A stretch of DNA of 64,000 nt from CAIYZT01 sp947461435 (lineage in GTDB: Bacteria > Pseudomonadota > Alphaproteobacteria > Rhodobacterales > Rhodobacteraceae), in contig OZ260083.1 in assembly GCA_965284435.1 (NCBI GenBank), positions 3,286,001-3,350,000 of the forward strand, given 5' to 3'. Positions 23,556-34,510 of the stretch are shown here, in pieces. The first letter of the stretch is position 1; each line of letters opens with the position of its first letter. A program made the translations under genes and the position numbers. Under the pieces are notes generated by a model that saw only the letters and a program-made list of their open reading frames with translations, made no database searches and had not been told where the DNA came from.

Positions 23556-25115
23556 ATGGCTTCTGACAACTACACCGACAAGGACGCCCATGAGGACATC
23601 AAAGTCCTTCATGGGATGGGCTATGCCCAAGAGCTGTCGCGCTCTATGTCCAAGTTCTCTAACTTCGCGATCTCGTTCTCGATCATCTGCATCCTGTCCG
23701 GCGGCATCAACTCCTTTGCGCAAGCGATCTCATCGGTCGGCGGCGCGGGCGCGGGCATCGGCTGGCTTGTGGGCTGCCTCCTGTCAGGCATGTTCGCCTT
23801 GGCAATGGCACAAATCGCCAGCGCCTTCCCAACAGCGGGCGGGCTTTACCACTGGGGCTCCATTCTGGGCGGGCGTTTCACGGGCTGGATGACGGCCTGG
23901 CTCAACCTGCTGGGTCTTGTCACGGTTCTGGGCGCCATCAACATCGGCACCGCTTATTTCTTTGCGGGCACCTTCGGCGGCATGTTCGGCTTTGTCGGCA
24001 CGGATATGCAGGTTGTGGTCTTTGTGGCCGTCATCACCGCAGGTCAGGCGCTGTTCAACCACCTTGGCATCAAGGTCACGACAATGCTCACCGACATCTC
24101 GGGCTATATCATCTTGGCCACCACGGCCATCTTGGTGATCGCCTGCCTGTTCTACGCCCCCGCCATCGACATCTCGCGTCTTTGGACCTTCACCAACTTC
24201 TCTGGCGAAGCCGGCGGCAACGTCTTCCCGGCGTCCGACAACATGGGCTACCTGTTCCTTTTGTGCCTGCTTTTGCCGGTCTACACCATTACCGGCTATG
24301 ACGCGTCGGCCCATACCTCGGAAGAGACGATGAATGCCGCAACCTCCGTTCCCCGCGGCATCGTCACCTCGGTCTTCTGGTCATCGCTGATCGGCTGGAT
24401 CATGATCTGCGCGATCACGCTGGCCATCCCCGATCTGGCCGTCGCGGCAAGCCAGGGCTTCAGCATGTTCTTCTTGACCATGGACGCCATCCTGCCCGCC
24501 GGGCTGAAGAACGTCATCTATCTGGGCATCTTGATCACCCAGCTTCTGTGCGGTCTGGCCACGGTCACATCGGCCAGCCGGATGCTCTTCGCCTTCTCGC
24601 GCGATGACGGTGTTCCCGGCTTCTCCAAGGCGCTGGCCTCGGTCTCGCCGAAATACCGCACCCCGGTCACGGCGATCTGGACGGCAACCGTGCTTGCCAT
24701 CCTTTATGTGATCCTCGCCATGTCCATCAAGGTTGCGGGCACCTCGATCTATGTGATCGTGGTCAACTCGACGCTGGTGTTCCTGTTCTTGTCCTTCACC
24801 GTGCCGCTGGTGGCAGGCTTCTTTGCGTACGGCACCGCCAAATGGCCAAACCCCGGCCCATGGGCAATGTCCGAAGGCCTTTACAAACTGGTCAGCGTGC
24901 TTTCGGTCGTGGGCATGGCCGTGATCCTTTACATCGCGGTTGCTGCACCAAACGAACGTGTACTTTACGTCGTGATCGGCTTCATCGTCCTGGCGCTGGT
25001 CGTCTGGGTTCTGTTTGAAAACCGCCGCTTCAAAGGCCCACCAATTGGGGATGAAGTCAAAAAGCGCGCCGCAGCAATCGCCGCGGCCGAGGCTGCCGTG
25101 GGCCAAAAGGCCTGA
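23556..25115 (+). CDS. APC-family amino-acid/polyamine permease
   Basis: A 519-residue transporter of the amino acid-polyamine-organocation superfamily (ACT/BAT-like) with about 12 membrane segments. The substrate-binding unwound helix 1 is FAISFSIICILSGGINSFAQ, and helix 6 carries YTITGYDASAHTSEET. CGGAGGG lies upstream of the ATG at 23556; the frame opens earlier through the palindrome without homology. A strong hairpin terminator follows. Codon use is strongly biased to C/G-ending codons, which suggests high expression. The substrate cannot be fixed; GABA, choline-like or basic amino acids are possible. Confidence 0.88.
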   Translation: MASDNYTDKDAHEDIKVLHGMGYAQELSRSMSKFSNFAISFSIICILSGGINSFAQAISSVGGAGAGIGWLVGCLLSGMFALAMAQIASAFPTAGGLYHWGSILGGRFTGWMTAWLNLLGLVTVLGAINIGTAYFFAGTFGGMFGFVGTDMQVVVFVAVITAGQALFNHLGIKVTTMLTDISGYIILATTAILVIACLFYAPAIDISRLWTFTNFSGEAGGNVFPASDNMGYLFLLCLLLPVYTITGYDASAHTSEETMNAATSVPRGIVTSVFWSSLIGWIMICAITLAIPDLAVAASQGFSMFFLTMDAILPAGLKNVIYLGILITQLLCGLATVTSASRMLFAFSRDDGVPGFSKALASVSPKYRTPVTAIWTATVLAILYVILAMSIKVAGTSIYVIVVNSTLVFLFLSFTVPLVAGFFAYGTAKWPNPGPWAMSEGLYKLVSVLSVVGMAVILYIAVAAPNERVLYVVIGFIVLALVVWVLFENRRFKGPPIGDEVKKRAAAIAAAEAAVGQKA

Positions 25116-25135
25116 TTTACGGCGTCATGACAGGG

Positions 25136-25163
25136 AAAGGGCCGGAATTCTCCGGCCCTTTTT
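25136..25163 (+). terminator. Rho-independent terminator of the APC permease gene
   Basis: AAAGGGCCGGA (25136-25146) pairs perfectly with TCCGGCCCTTT (25151-25161) around an ATTC loop, followed by TTC. Starting 21 nt after the permease stop, it is a canonical intrinsic terminator. Confidence 0.9.
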
Positions 25164-25200
25164 CATTGACGTACCGCTGCAACGACCGCATTGTTTTGCC

Positions 25201-25551
25201 ATGCTGTATCTGGTGCTCAAAGCCGCTATTTCCGGTGTCCTGATTGCCTTGGCGTCAGAAGTGGCGCGGCGCTATGCCGGGTTCGGGGCCCTGATCGCGT
25301 CATTGCCGCTCGTCTCTGTTTTGGGGATGATCTGGCTGTGGCGCGACACGCACGATCCGCTGCGACTGGCAGACCATACCCAAGCCACGATCTGGTTTCT
25401 CGCCCCCTCGGTTCCGATGTTCTTCACCATCCCCGCCATGCTGCGCGCGGGTTTTGGATTCTGGACCAGCCTGATCGCCGGATGCGCTCTGACGGTTGCC
25501 CTGTATCTGGCGATGATCTGGCTTGCCCCGCGCTTCGGGCTCAAGCTGTGA
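25201..25551 (+). CDS. DUF3147 family membrane protein
   Basis: A 116-residue protein with four membrane helices, matching DUF3147 (AISGVLIALASEVARR, LIASLPLVSVLGMIWLWRDT). The function is unknown. The ATG at 25201 begins at the conserved MLYLVLKA; the longer open frame runs back into the permease gene and its terminator and is rejected. It lies alone between a terminator and the carB promoter. I see no clear ribosome-binding site directly before it. Confidence 0.85.
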   Translation: MLYLVLKAAISGVLIALASEVARRYAGFGALIASLPLVSVLGMIWLWRDTHDPLRLADHTQATIWFLAPSVPMFFTIPAMLRAGFGFWTSLIAGCALTVALYLAMIWLAPRFGLKL

Positions 25552-25635
25552 TCGCAACCCTGCCCGGATTTGGCCGCAGAAAATTGCCGGCTCCCTGATC
25601 AGATTTTGACTTCGCCAACCCACCCCCGAATCCCC

Positions 25636-25663
25636 TTGCGCCGCGCCGCGCGCTGGCTATAAC
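25636..25663 (+). promoter_or_regulatory. Candidate sigma70 promoter of carB
   Basis: TTGCGC (25636-25641) and TATAAC (25658-25663) are separated by 16 bp. The -10 box matches five of six consensus bases. The predicted start near 25670 leaves a leader of about 27 nt before the ATG at 25697. Confidence 0.5.
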
Positions 25664-25696
25664 CCGCAAAGTTTTGCGCACAGATTGGGGGCCGCC

Positions 25697-29026
<3,330 letters not shown>

Positions 29027-29033
29027 GGCGCGA

Positions 29034-29077
29034 CCCCGGGCTTTGCCCGGGGGCAAAACGCTCCGGTGGAGCGTTTT
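29034..29077 (+). terminator. Tandem hairpins after carB, second is a terminator
   Basis: CCCCGGGC/GCCCGGGG (29034-29052, loop TTT) is followed by AAAACGCTCC-GGT-GGAGCGTTTT (29055-29077), a perfect 10-bp stem ending in four T. The A/T borders make the second work in both directions. Together they should end the carB transcript. Confidence 0.85.
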
Positions 29078-29089
29078 GAGCGCCGAACG

Positions 29090-29109
29090 CCCGCGAAAGC
29101 CTTCGCGGG
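29090..29109. other. Third hairpin, immediately before the orphan gene
   Basis: CCCGCGAA (29090-29097) pairs with TTCGCGGG (29102-29109) over an AGCC loop. It lies 12 nt before the orphan gene ATG and directly before its GGGGGG-type ribosome-binding region, so it may limit translation of that gene. Confidence 0.4.
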
Positions 29110-29121
29110 CCGGGGGGGAGC

Positions 29122-29859
29122 ATGAACGAAACTGAAAAACGAGCTCTCCAAGTCCTCCATGCTCTCGGGATCACGGAGATTGTGGACCATACTCATGGAC
29201 ATGCTCCACCGGACTTTGTCGCACATAGCTCAATTGGCATTGAAGTGACCAGATTGAACCGGGCCGTACAAATCGAAGGCAAGGACTACGTCCTTGATTC
29301 AGATTTCGTATCAATTGCCTCATCTATGGAAAAGGTCTTGAATGAATTTCCACGAGGTCTCGGCCAATCAACATACCTTGTTTCATTGCACTTCGGGCGC
29401 CCTTTTGATCGGAAGAGAGCAGCCAATGGCCTTAGAATGAAGCTGAATGATTTCCTTGCAACCGGTGCTAACCATCTCAAAAAAACTCAAGTGTCCAAGG
29501 AACTTGGAATAAACGTGAAGCTGGCCAACAGTCTTCTCCCGAAGGCATTTATCGCCAGTGCTTTTCACGATGGAGGCGGCGCAGCTTGGATGGAAGATAG
29601 TCTTTGTGAAGCCCTATTGCGTGTCGCAGCCCATAAACGTGCAAGATACATCAAGGGCGGCGCGACGTTTTTGCGTCGATGGCTGCTTCTAGAAAATACA
29701 ATGACTTATGGAGTGCCAGATGAAATTCGGCCCGCCATCTTAAGTTTCGCTGTTCAAAACTTTTCAGTTTTTGAGTTTTGGGAGCGTTGCATTCTCTACA
29801 ACCCTTTGCAGCCAGCGGTTCGCCCCTTTATTATCACAATTGGGGAACCAGAAAAATAG
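29122..29859 (+). CDS. Lower-GC orphan protein, possible PD-(D/E)XK-like nuclease fold
   Basis: A 245-residue protein that I do not recognise. The 60-base stretches I counted in it are 42-57% G+C, below the flanking genes, and it uses AT-rich codons rare in its neighbours, which suggests horizontal transfer. P30-D31-F32 followed by G39-I-E41-V-T43 resembles the D...E-x-(K/T) core of PD-(D/E)XK nucleases, preceded by a helix with E5. A later KRARY...RRWLLLEN segment also resembles strands and helices seen in that fold. No partner gene, toxin-antitoxin mate or methylase is adjacent. Structured DNA flanks both ends. Confidence 0.6.
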   Translation: MNETEKRALQVLHALGITEIVDHTHGHAPPDFVAHSSIGIEVTRLNRAVQIEGKDYVLDSDFVSIASSMEKVLNEFPRGLGQSTYLVSLHFGRPFDRKRAANGLRMKLNDFLATGANHLKKTQVSKELGINVKLANSLLPKAFIASAFHDGGGAAWMEDSLCEALLRVAAHKRARYIKGGATFLRRWLLLENTMTYGVPDEIRPAILSFAVQNFSVFEFWERCILYNPLQPAVRPFIITIGEPEK

Positions 29860-29894
29860 CATGCGTAGTGCGGGGTTCCCCCCGCACCTCCACA

Positions 29895-30023
29895 GGGCAA
29901 TGCCCGTCCGCCGGGAGGGCAAGCAACATCCGTTCTAGGCGCTTTATCCCTCAGCCTACTCCCCAGAAATTCTGCTGGTGACCTATAGGAATGCCCGCCC
30001 GAGGGGGCGGACGGGCATTGCCC
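29895..30023. repeat. 18-bp perfect inverted repeat with 93-bp spacer
   Basis: GGGCAATGCCCGTCCGCC (29895-29912) and its exact reverse complement GGCGGACGGGCATTGCCC (30006-30023). The arms could pair in RNA as a long stem closing a 93-nt domain, or could be remnants of a mobile element. No transposase frame lies between the arms. Confidence 0.7.
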
Positions 30024-30315
30024 GGCGGGCTTCGCCCTTGATTCCGGGCAGCAAGAAACAGAAAAAAGAACCCTCAAGATCGGCGCGCTAGCGCCCGCCA
30101 AATCCCCCCTCATCCCATACCGCCCCCGGCGCCCGTCAGGCACCGGGCCGCGCATGCCTTGCCCCCGGGCAGGTGCTTCTTGCCTACCATAAGCCAGTTG
30201 CGCCGCCCCAGTTGTGCGGGCCCGACGGGTTGAGATCCTCCCCTCTCCCCCCCAACCCTTAACACTCCCCTAATTTTCCAAACTCAACCCATTGATTTTA
30301 ATACCCTCTCCAAAA

Positions 30316-30331
30316 CGTCCAGATCTGGACG
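30316..30331. promoter_or_regulatory. 16-bp perfect palindrome upstream of the helicase gene
   Basis: CGTCCAGATCTGGACG is a perfect 16-bp palindrome 190 bp before the helicase ATG. Its size and symmetry fit a dimeric repressor operator, but I cannot name the regulator. Confidence 0.4.
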
Positions 30332-30385
30332 CGCCCCCGGGGTTGACAAGATCCCCAAAATCCCCCATCTCCCCCCCAACCCGAA

Positions 30386-30482
30386 GACCGTGCCGCGTGA
30401 GCACCGAAAGTCTCGGACCAAAGGTTCCCACCATCACGCAGGGGCGCCGCTTGCGGCACGGTCACGCGGGGGTCCCCCCGCG
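30386..30482 (+). other. Folded 5' leader of the DEAD-box helicase gene
   Basis: GACCGTGCCGC (30386-30396) and GCGGCACGGTC (30453-30463) are an 11-bp perfect inverted repeat closing a 56-nt domain. Directly after it CGCGGGGG (30465-30472) and CCCCCGCG (30475-30482) form a tight hairpin. The helicase ATG follows at 30521. Leaders of RhlE/DeaD-type cold-induced genes are often long and structured, so a temperature- or protein-responsive leader is plausible. Confidence 0.45.
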
Positions 30483-30520
30483 CGGCGAGGGTCGCTTGCT
30501 CCTTGATGTCTGGAACGATC

Positions 30521-31912
30521 ATGACCACAACATTCGAATCCCTCGGCCTCAGCCCGAAACTTGTTGCCGCGCTGAAACTGACAAAGCTGGAAACCCCAAC
30601 CCCCATTCAGGCCCAGGCCATCCCCCACATCCTCGCAGGCCGCGATTTGATGGGGCTGGCGCAGACAGGGACCGGAAAGACCGCAGCCTTCGGCCTGCCC
30701 CTTCTGCACCGCATCCTCGATCTGGGTCACCCCCCGGGCCCCAAGAACGTGCGCGCGCTGATCTTGGCCCCAACACGCGAATTGGCGACGCAGATCAAAG
30801 ACAATCTGGAAACCTTCACCAAAGGCACCGCCGTCCGCGTGGTCATGGTGGTGGGCGGGGCGTCCTTGAACCGCCAAGCGGCAGCCCTTCTGCGCGGAGC
30901 GGACGTTCTGGTGGCCACACCCGGCCGCCTGATCGACTTGCTTGAACGGGGCGATGTATCGCTTGAAAAGTGCGGCTATCTGGTTCTCGACGAAGCGGAC
31001 CATATGTTGGACATGGGGTTCATCCATTCCTTGCGCAAGATTGCCAAACATATCCCGCAAAAACGTCAGACGATGCTGTTCTCGGCAACCATGCCAAAAG
31101 ACATCGAAGAAATCGCCGACACCTATCTGCGCGACCCTATTCGGGTACAGGTCGCCCCCCCGGGCAAGCCCGTGGAGCGGATTTCGCAGGGCGTGTATTA
31201 TATTCCCAACGGCGACAAGGCGCGGCTTTTGGAAGAGTTCCTGAAGAAACATCCAACGGAACAAGCCCTTGTTTTTGGCCGCACAAAGCATGGATCAGAA
31301 AAGCTGATGAAGTTGCTGGTTGCTTGGGGCTTTAAAGCCGGATCCATTCACGGCAACAAAAGCCAAGGCCAGCGTGACCGCACCCTGACGGAATTCCGCA
31401 CGGGGCAGCTGGATGTGCTGGTGGCCACAGATGTCGCTGCGCGCGGAATCGACATCCCGACTGTGCGTCATGTGTACAACTTTGACATGCCCAATGTTCC
31501 CGAAAACTACGTTCACCGCATTGGCCGCACGGCCCGTGCCGGAGCTGATGGAACCTCGGTCAGCTTTTGTGCGCCGGTTGAAATGGGCGAACTTCTGGCC
31601 ATCGAAAAGTTGCTGAAAAAGCCGCTGCCTGTCATCGGCGGCGCACCATGGTCAGCCGAAATGGTGGCCGCGGCGCCAAAGCCCGGACAAAACCGGGGCC
31701 AACGCCCCGGTCAGGGACAAGGCGGGCAAAAGCGCGGTGCGCAGCCCCCGGCCCAACGGGCAGCAGGCAAGCCTGGCGCCGCGAAACCAAGCTATCCGCC
31801 CCGTCCCGCCTCGTCCAAGCCAAAGGCGGCCAAGCCCATGGGCGGCGGCCAATCGCCGGCCCGTCCGGCATCAAGCGCGCGCCCGCAGTCTGAACGTTTT
31901 TCGCGCGGATAA
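30521..31912 (+). CDS. rhlE: DEAD-box RNA helicase, RhlE type
   Basis: A 463-residue RNA helicase used in ribosome assembly and RNA decay. Motifs: Q motif (about residues 6-31), motif I AQTGTGKT (47-54), Ia PTRELA, II DEAD (157-160), III SAT (188-190), V DVAARGID and VI HRIGRTAR. The last 80 residues are a low-complexity basic tail rich in Pro, Gly, Gln and Lys that binds RNA. The ATG at 30521 begins at the conserved TTFESLGLSP; ATG 30506 and TTG 30503 are less likely. A strong terminator follows. Confidence 0.93.
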   Translation: MTTTFESLGLSPKLVAALKLTKLETPTPIQAQAIPHILAGRDLMGLAQTGTGKTAAFGLPLLHRILDLGHPPGPKNVRALILAPTRELATQIKDNLETFTKGTAVRVVMVVGGASLNRQAAALLRGADVLVATPGRLIDLLERGDVSLEKCGYLVLDEADHMLDMGFIHSLRKIAKHIPQKRQTMLFSATMPKDIEEIADTYLRDPIRVQVAPPGKPVERISQGVYYIPNGDKARLLEEFLKKHPTEQALVFGRTKHGSEKLMKLLVAWGFKAGSIHGNKSQGQRDRTLTEFRTGQLDVLVATDVAARGIDIPTVRHVYNFDMPNVPENYVHRIGRTARAGADGTSVSFCAPVEMGELLAIEKLLKKPLPVIGGAPWSAEMVAAAPKPGQNRGQRPGQGQGGQKRGAQPPAQRAAGKPGAAKPSYPPRPASSKPKAAKPMGGGQSPARPASSARPQSERFSRG

Positions 31913-31942
31913 GACGGACAATCGATCACACAAACAGCATTT

Positions 31943-31964
31943 GGGGGCCACTTGGCCCCCTTTT
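31943..31964 (+). terminator. Rho-independent terminator of the helicase gene
   Basis: GGGGGCCA (31943-31950) pairs with TGGCCCCC (31953-31960) over a CT turn and is followed by TTTT. It lies 30 nt after the helicase stop and 27 bp from the convergent gene end at 31991. Confidence 0.88.
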
Positions 31965-31990
31965 CTTGGCTCTGACGCTTGGTCGCCGGG

Positions 31991-32446
31991 TTAACTTGCC
32001 TCGTCTTCCAAGTTCAGCTTCATGTCCAACAACACCTGCTGAATGGCAAGCGTTTCGCGCAACATGCGCTTTGCCTCGTTGTTGGAGATTTTCCCGTCTG
32101 CGATGGCGGTATTGTATTCCGCCATCAACATTGCGAACCGCTGTGCCAAGGCCACAACATCCTGATTTACACTGTGGCTTGGCGGTGCGTTACGTTTGTC
32201 GGCGTCGTAGGACAAGGTCACACCACGCAAATCAGCCAAGGCAGCCGTGACATGGGGAAAACGTGAGGCGGCTTCAAGCTGGGCAACGACGTCGATCGGC
32301 ATGAAACGGTCGCCATGTTCATCATTGTCCGAATAATACCGACCCAAAGTGGCCTTTGATCGGCCCGTGATGTCGCAGGCTGCTTCAACGCCAACGTCTT
32401 TGACCAAGGCCTCGGTATGTTTCTTCAAATAGGATTCAATGCTCAT
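31991..32446 (-). CDS. Conserved hypothetical, possible CII/Cro-like DNA-binding protein
   Basis: A 151-residue soluble protein. The N-terminal 70 residues look like a small helix-turn-helix domain: AACDITGRSKATLGRYY (a turn plus recognition-type helix), then FMPIDVVAQLEAAS and PHVTAALADL, a layout seen in phage CII-type regulators. The C-terminal half (residues 95-145) is a long helical segment, possibly for oligomerisation. AAGGTCC precedes the ATG at 32446. The regulon is unknown; the divergent structured region up to tdk is the nearest candidate target. I recognise it as conserved in Rhodobacteraceae only from its general pattern. Confidence 0.6.
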   Translation of the reverse strand: MSIESYLKKHTEALVKDVGVEAACDITGRSKATLGRYYSDNDEHGDRFMPIDVVAQLEAASRFPHVTAALADLRGVTLSYDADKRNAPPSHSVNQDVVALAQRFAMLMAEYNTAIADGKISNNEAKRMLRETLAIQQVLLDMKLNLEDEAS

Positions 32447-32540
32447 GCCGGACCTTGGCCTTTATACTCGGAAATGACCGGGGAAATGCCCCATCCTTTT
32501 CCCATTAATCAAGCGTGAGGAACTTGTCATTCATAAAGGC

Positions 32541-32602
32541 GTTCCGGGCAACCGGAACAGTTGTAGTGAGTGACAGATCGGCGTCCCCAGCGCCGATCTT
32601 TT
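32541..32602 (+). ncRNA. Candidate small RNA or leader ending in an intrinsic terminator
   Basis: GTTCCGG-GCAA-CCGGAAC (32541-32558) is a 7-bp stem with a GNRA-type GCAA tetraloop. It is followed by AGATCGGCG (32575-32583), loop TCCCCAG, CGCCGATCT (32591-32599) and TTT, a textbook intrinsic terminator. No protein gene on this strand ends here, so the terminator must serve an RNA that begins in the divergent region after 32446, about 60-150 nt long. The family was not recognised. Confidence 0.45.
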
Positions 32603-32662
32603 GAGTGGGGGTTCGCCGCGCGCTGGTTCCAATATTGGGACATCTGATGGTTTTTGCATCAG

Positions 32663-32722
32663 TGGTGCGGCGGACCCGTCAAGTGTAAATGGTGCGGCGG
32701 GGCTTTGGCCCCGCCAGTTTAC
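32663..32722. repeat. 11-bp direct repeat with embedded hairpin
   Basis: TGGTGCGGCGG occurs at 32663-32673 and 32690-32700, a 27-nt period. The second copy flows into GGCGGGGC-TTTG-GCCCCGCC (32696-32715), and GTAAA (32685-32689)/TTTAC (32718-32722) can close an outer stem. Confidence 0.5.
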
Positions 32723-32871
32723 CGCACTGCGGTCATTCGCCTGCCCCGATGGGTTGGTTCCGGCGCCTCTTGCGCCACCACTCGGAAAGCAGCGGACCCC
32801 CATTCTTTTGCCATGACACCTTGGTTCACAAGGGCTTGCCATAAAGGTCTGTCCCGGGCTATTTGCCGCAA

Positions 32872-33453
32872 ATGGCCAAGCTTTATTTTCATTTTTCAAC
32901 GATGAATGCCGGGAAATCCACCCTGCTTCTGCAAGCTTCGCACAATTATCGCGAAGGCGGGATGACCCCCTATTTGATGACGGCGCAGTTCGACAACCGG
33001 GCGGGCGACGGCAAGATCGCCAGTCGGATCGGCATCGGCGAGCCTGCGGACACCTTTGCGTCGGGAGAGGATCTGTTCGCCAAACTGAAGGCGCGATTCG
33101 ATCTGGGGCGGGTGGATTGTGTCTTTATCGACGAAGCCCAGTTTCTGAGCAAAGATCAGGTTTGGCAATTGGCGCGGGCGGTTGACGATCTGGGCGTACC
33201 CATCATGTGTTATGGGCTGCGTGTTGATTTTCAGGGAAATCTTTTCCCGGGTTCAGCGGCCTTGCTGGCATGGGCCGATGAAATGCGCGAGGTTCGCACG
33301 ATCTGCCAGTGCGGAAAGAAAGCCACAATGGTGATCCGCCGTGGGCCGGATGGCCGCGCGCTGAAGGACGGCGATCAAGTTCAGATCGGGGGCAACGAAA
33401 CCTATGTGTCGCTTTGCCGCCGCCATTGGCGTGAGGCCGTGGGCGAGACCTGA
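32872..33453 (+). CDS. tdk: Thymidine kinase (class II)
   Basis: A 193-residue TK1-like enzyme that phosphorylates thymidine and deoxyuridine. The P-loop is STMNAGKST (residues 9-17), the catalytic base lies in DEAQF (E88), and the lasso zinc site uses CQC (about 148-150) plus CRRH near residue 184, a variant of the usual C-x2-C pairs. The ATG at 32872 begins at the conserved MAKLYF. It complements the nucleoside-salvage operon at 38.5-43.1 kb but lies apart from it. It converges with the DMT gene. Confidence 0.93.
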   Translation: MAKLYFHFSTMNAGKSTLLLQASHNYREGGMTPYLMTAQFDNRAGDGKIASRIGIGEPADTFASGEDLFAKLKARFDLGRVDCVFIDEAQFLSKDQVWQLARAVDDLGVPIMCYGLRVDFQGNLFPGSAALLAWADEMREVRTICQCGKKATMVIRRGPDGRALKDGDQVQIGGNETYVSLCRRHWREAVGET

Positions 33454-33491
33454 GGCCTACCGGCACAAACTCCATCAAAATCGGAAGTTGA

Positions 33492-34424
33492 TCACGCCGC
33501 TTCCCGCGCCCCGCCAAAAGCGATCAGGGCACCTGCGGCCACGATTAGGGCCATGCCGACCCAAGCCATCCATCCCATCGTCTGGCCCCAAATGACGTAA
33601 GACCAGAAGGCAGAGGCCGGAAGGATGACATATTCCAGCACACTGGCCTTGCTGGCCTGCGTAATTTGGTAGCCGCGGATCATCAAACCAACGCCCAAAA
33701 GGGACCCTGCGGCCTGAACAAAGGTCCAGATCCAGAACTCGGACGTCGGCAAAACCGGTCCGCGCATCAAAAAGTATTCAGGCCCGGAGGGCACCGAAAT
33801 GGGCCACAGGGTCAGGGCCAGCATGCCAAGCGCGCCGATGATTCCAAGCGCCACGAAAAACCCGCCCAAAAGCGCTTCGGCCGATTCCTCGGCGCACCAT
33901 TCGCGGGTCGCGATGTTGCCCATGGCGTACAGGGCCCCGGCCAAGACGGGCAACACAGCCGCAAGTGACGCCCCCGACATCGCCTCTGGGCCAAGGACAA
34001 GGACGACCCCGCCAAATCCGACAAGGACCGCCAGAACCTGCATCGGGGTGATCCGGTGACCATAGGCAAAGCTGCCGATCAGCATCACGAAAATCGGGGC
34101 CGTGAACAGTCCTGCTGCCACCAAGGCGACGGGCAGAAAGGCAAGTGCGCCAAAGTAGATCACCATTCCCGCGCCGTGGATGAAAGACCGCGCCGCCACC
34201 GCCTTCAGATTGACCGGCCTGATGCGGCGGCGGAACATCTGGGCGAAGACCACCAAAATCAGCATGGCCATGCAGGTTCGGGTAAAGTGGAACTGCCAAA
34301 GTCCCGCATCTGCAGCGATGACGCGCACGAAATTGTCGGTAAAGCCGATGATGAATGCATAGACCGAGATGATCCCGGCGGCCGTCAGCGTTCTATCTTT
34401 GGTCGCGGTCACGTCGCCATCCAT
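33492..34424 (-). CDS. DMT-superfamily transporter (EamA type)
   Basis: A 310-residue permease with ten hydrophobic segments in two EamA repeats (second repeat starts near residue 165). Such proteins usually export amino acids or metabolites. Typical stretches are FTRTCMAMLILV and PIFVMLIGSFAYGHRITPMQ. It is divergent from the acyl-CoA synthetase gene (86-bp gap). The ATG at 34424 is the only good start; the first hydrophobic helix begins about 14 residues later. Confidence 0.87.
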   Translation of the reverse strand: MDGDVTATKDRTLTAAGIISVYAFIIGFTDNFVRVIAADAGLWQFHFTRTCMAMLILVVFAQMFRRRIRPVNLKAVAARSFIHGAGMVIYFGALAFLPVALVAAGLFTAPIFVMLIGSFAYGHRITPMQVLAVLVGFGGVVLVLGPEAMSGASLAAVLPVLAGALYAMGNIATREWCAEESAEALLGGFFVALGIIGALGMLALTLWPISVPSGPEYFLMRGPVLPTSEFWIWTFVQAAGSLLGVGLMIRGYQITQASKASVLEYVILPASAFWSYVIWGQTMGWMAWVGMALIVAAGALIAFGGAREAA

Positions 34425-34510
34425 CGTATTTTGACTTCCTTCCTGCCCGGATCAGCGCAAGACTGCACGTCAGAAAGCGACGCTTTGCGCGAGAAAGTCA
34501 GGGGGGGTCG

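Larger units (their letters stand above)
29860..30520. other. Structured non-coding region (about 660 bp)
   Basis: No credible gene lies here. The plus strand is rich in C-tracts. It begins with a hairpin right after the orphan stop (GTGCGGGG 29868-29875, loop TTCC, CCCCGCAC to 29887), then an 18-bp inverted repeat pair, a pyrimidine-rich section around 30230-30300, a 16-bp palindrome at 30316, and the folded leader of the helicase gene. Open frames across it are short and lack ribosome-binding sites. Confidence 0.6.
32447..32871. other. Structured intergenic region between the CII-like gene and tdk
   Basis: This 425-bp gap has no credible protein gene. It holds a tetraloop hairpin and a terminator-like hairpin (32541-32602), an 11-bp direct repeat with an embedded stem (32663-32722), and a short ACCGC-ACT-GCGGT stem (32721-32733). 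The density of structure is higher than in other gaps of the window. Confidence 0.6.

Noticed and set aside
29796..30155. 119-codon minus-strand frame in the structured tract after the orphan gene
   Set aside because: The frame runs through hairpins, overlaps the orphan gene end, has no ribosome-binding site, and its product is low-complexity.
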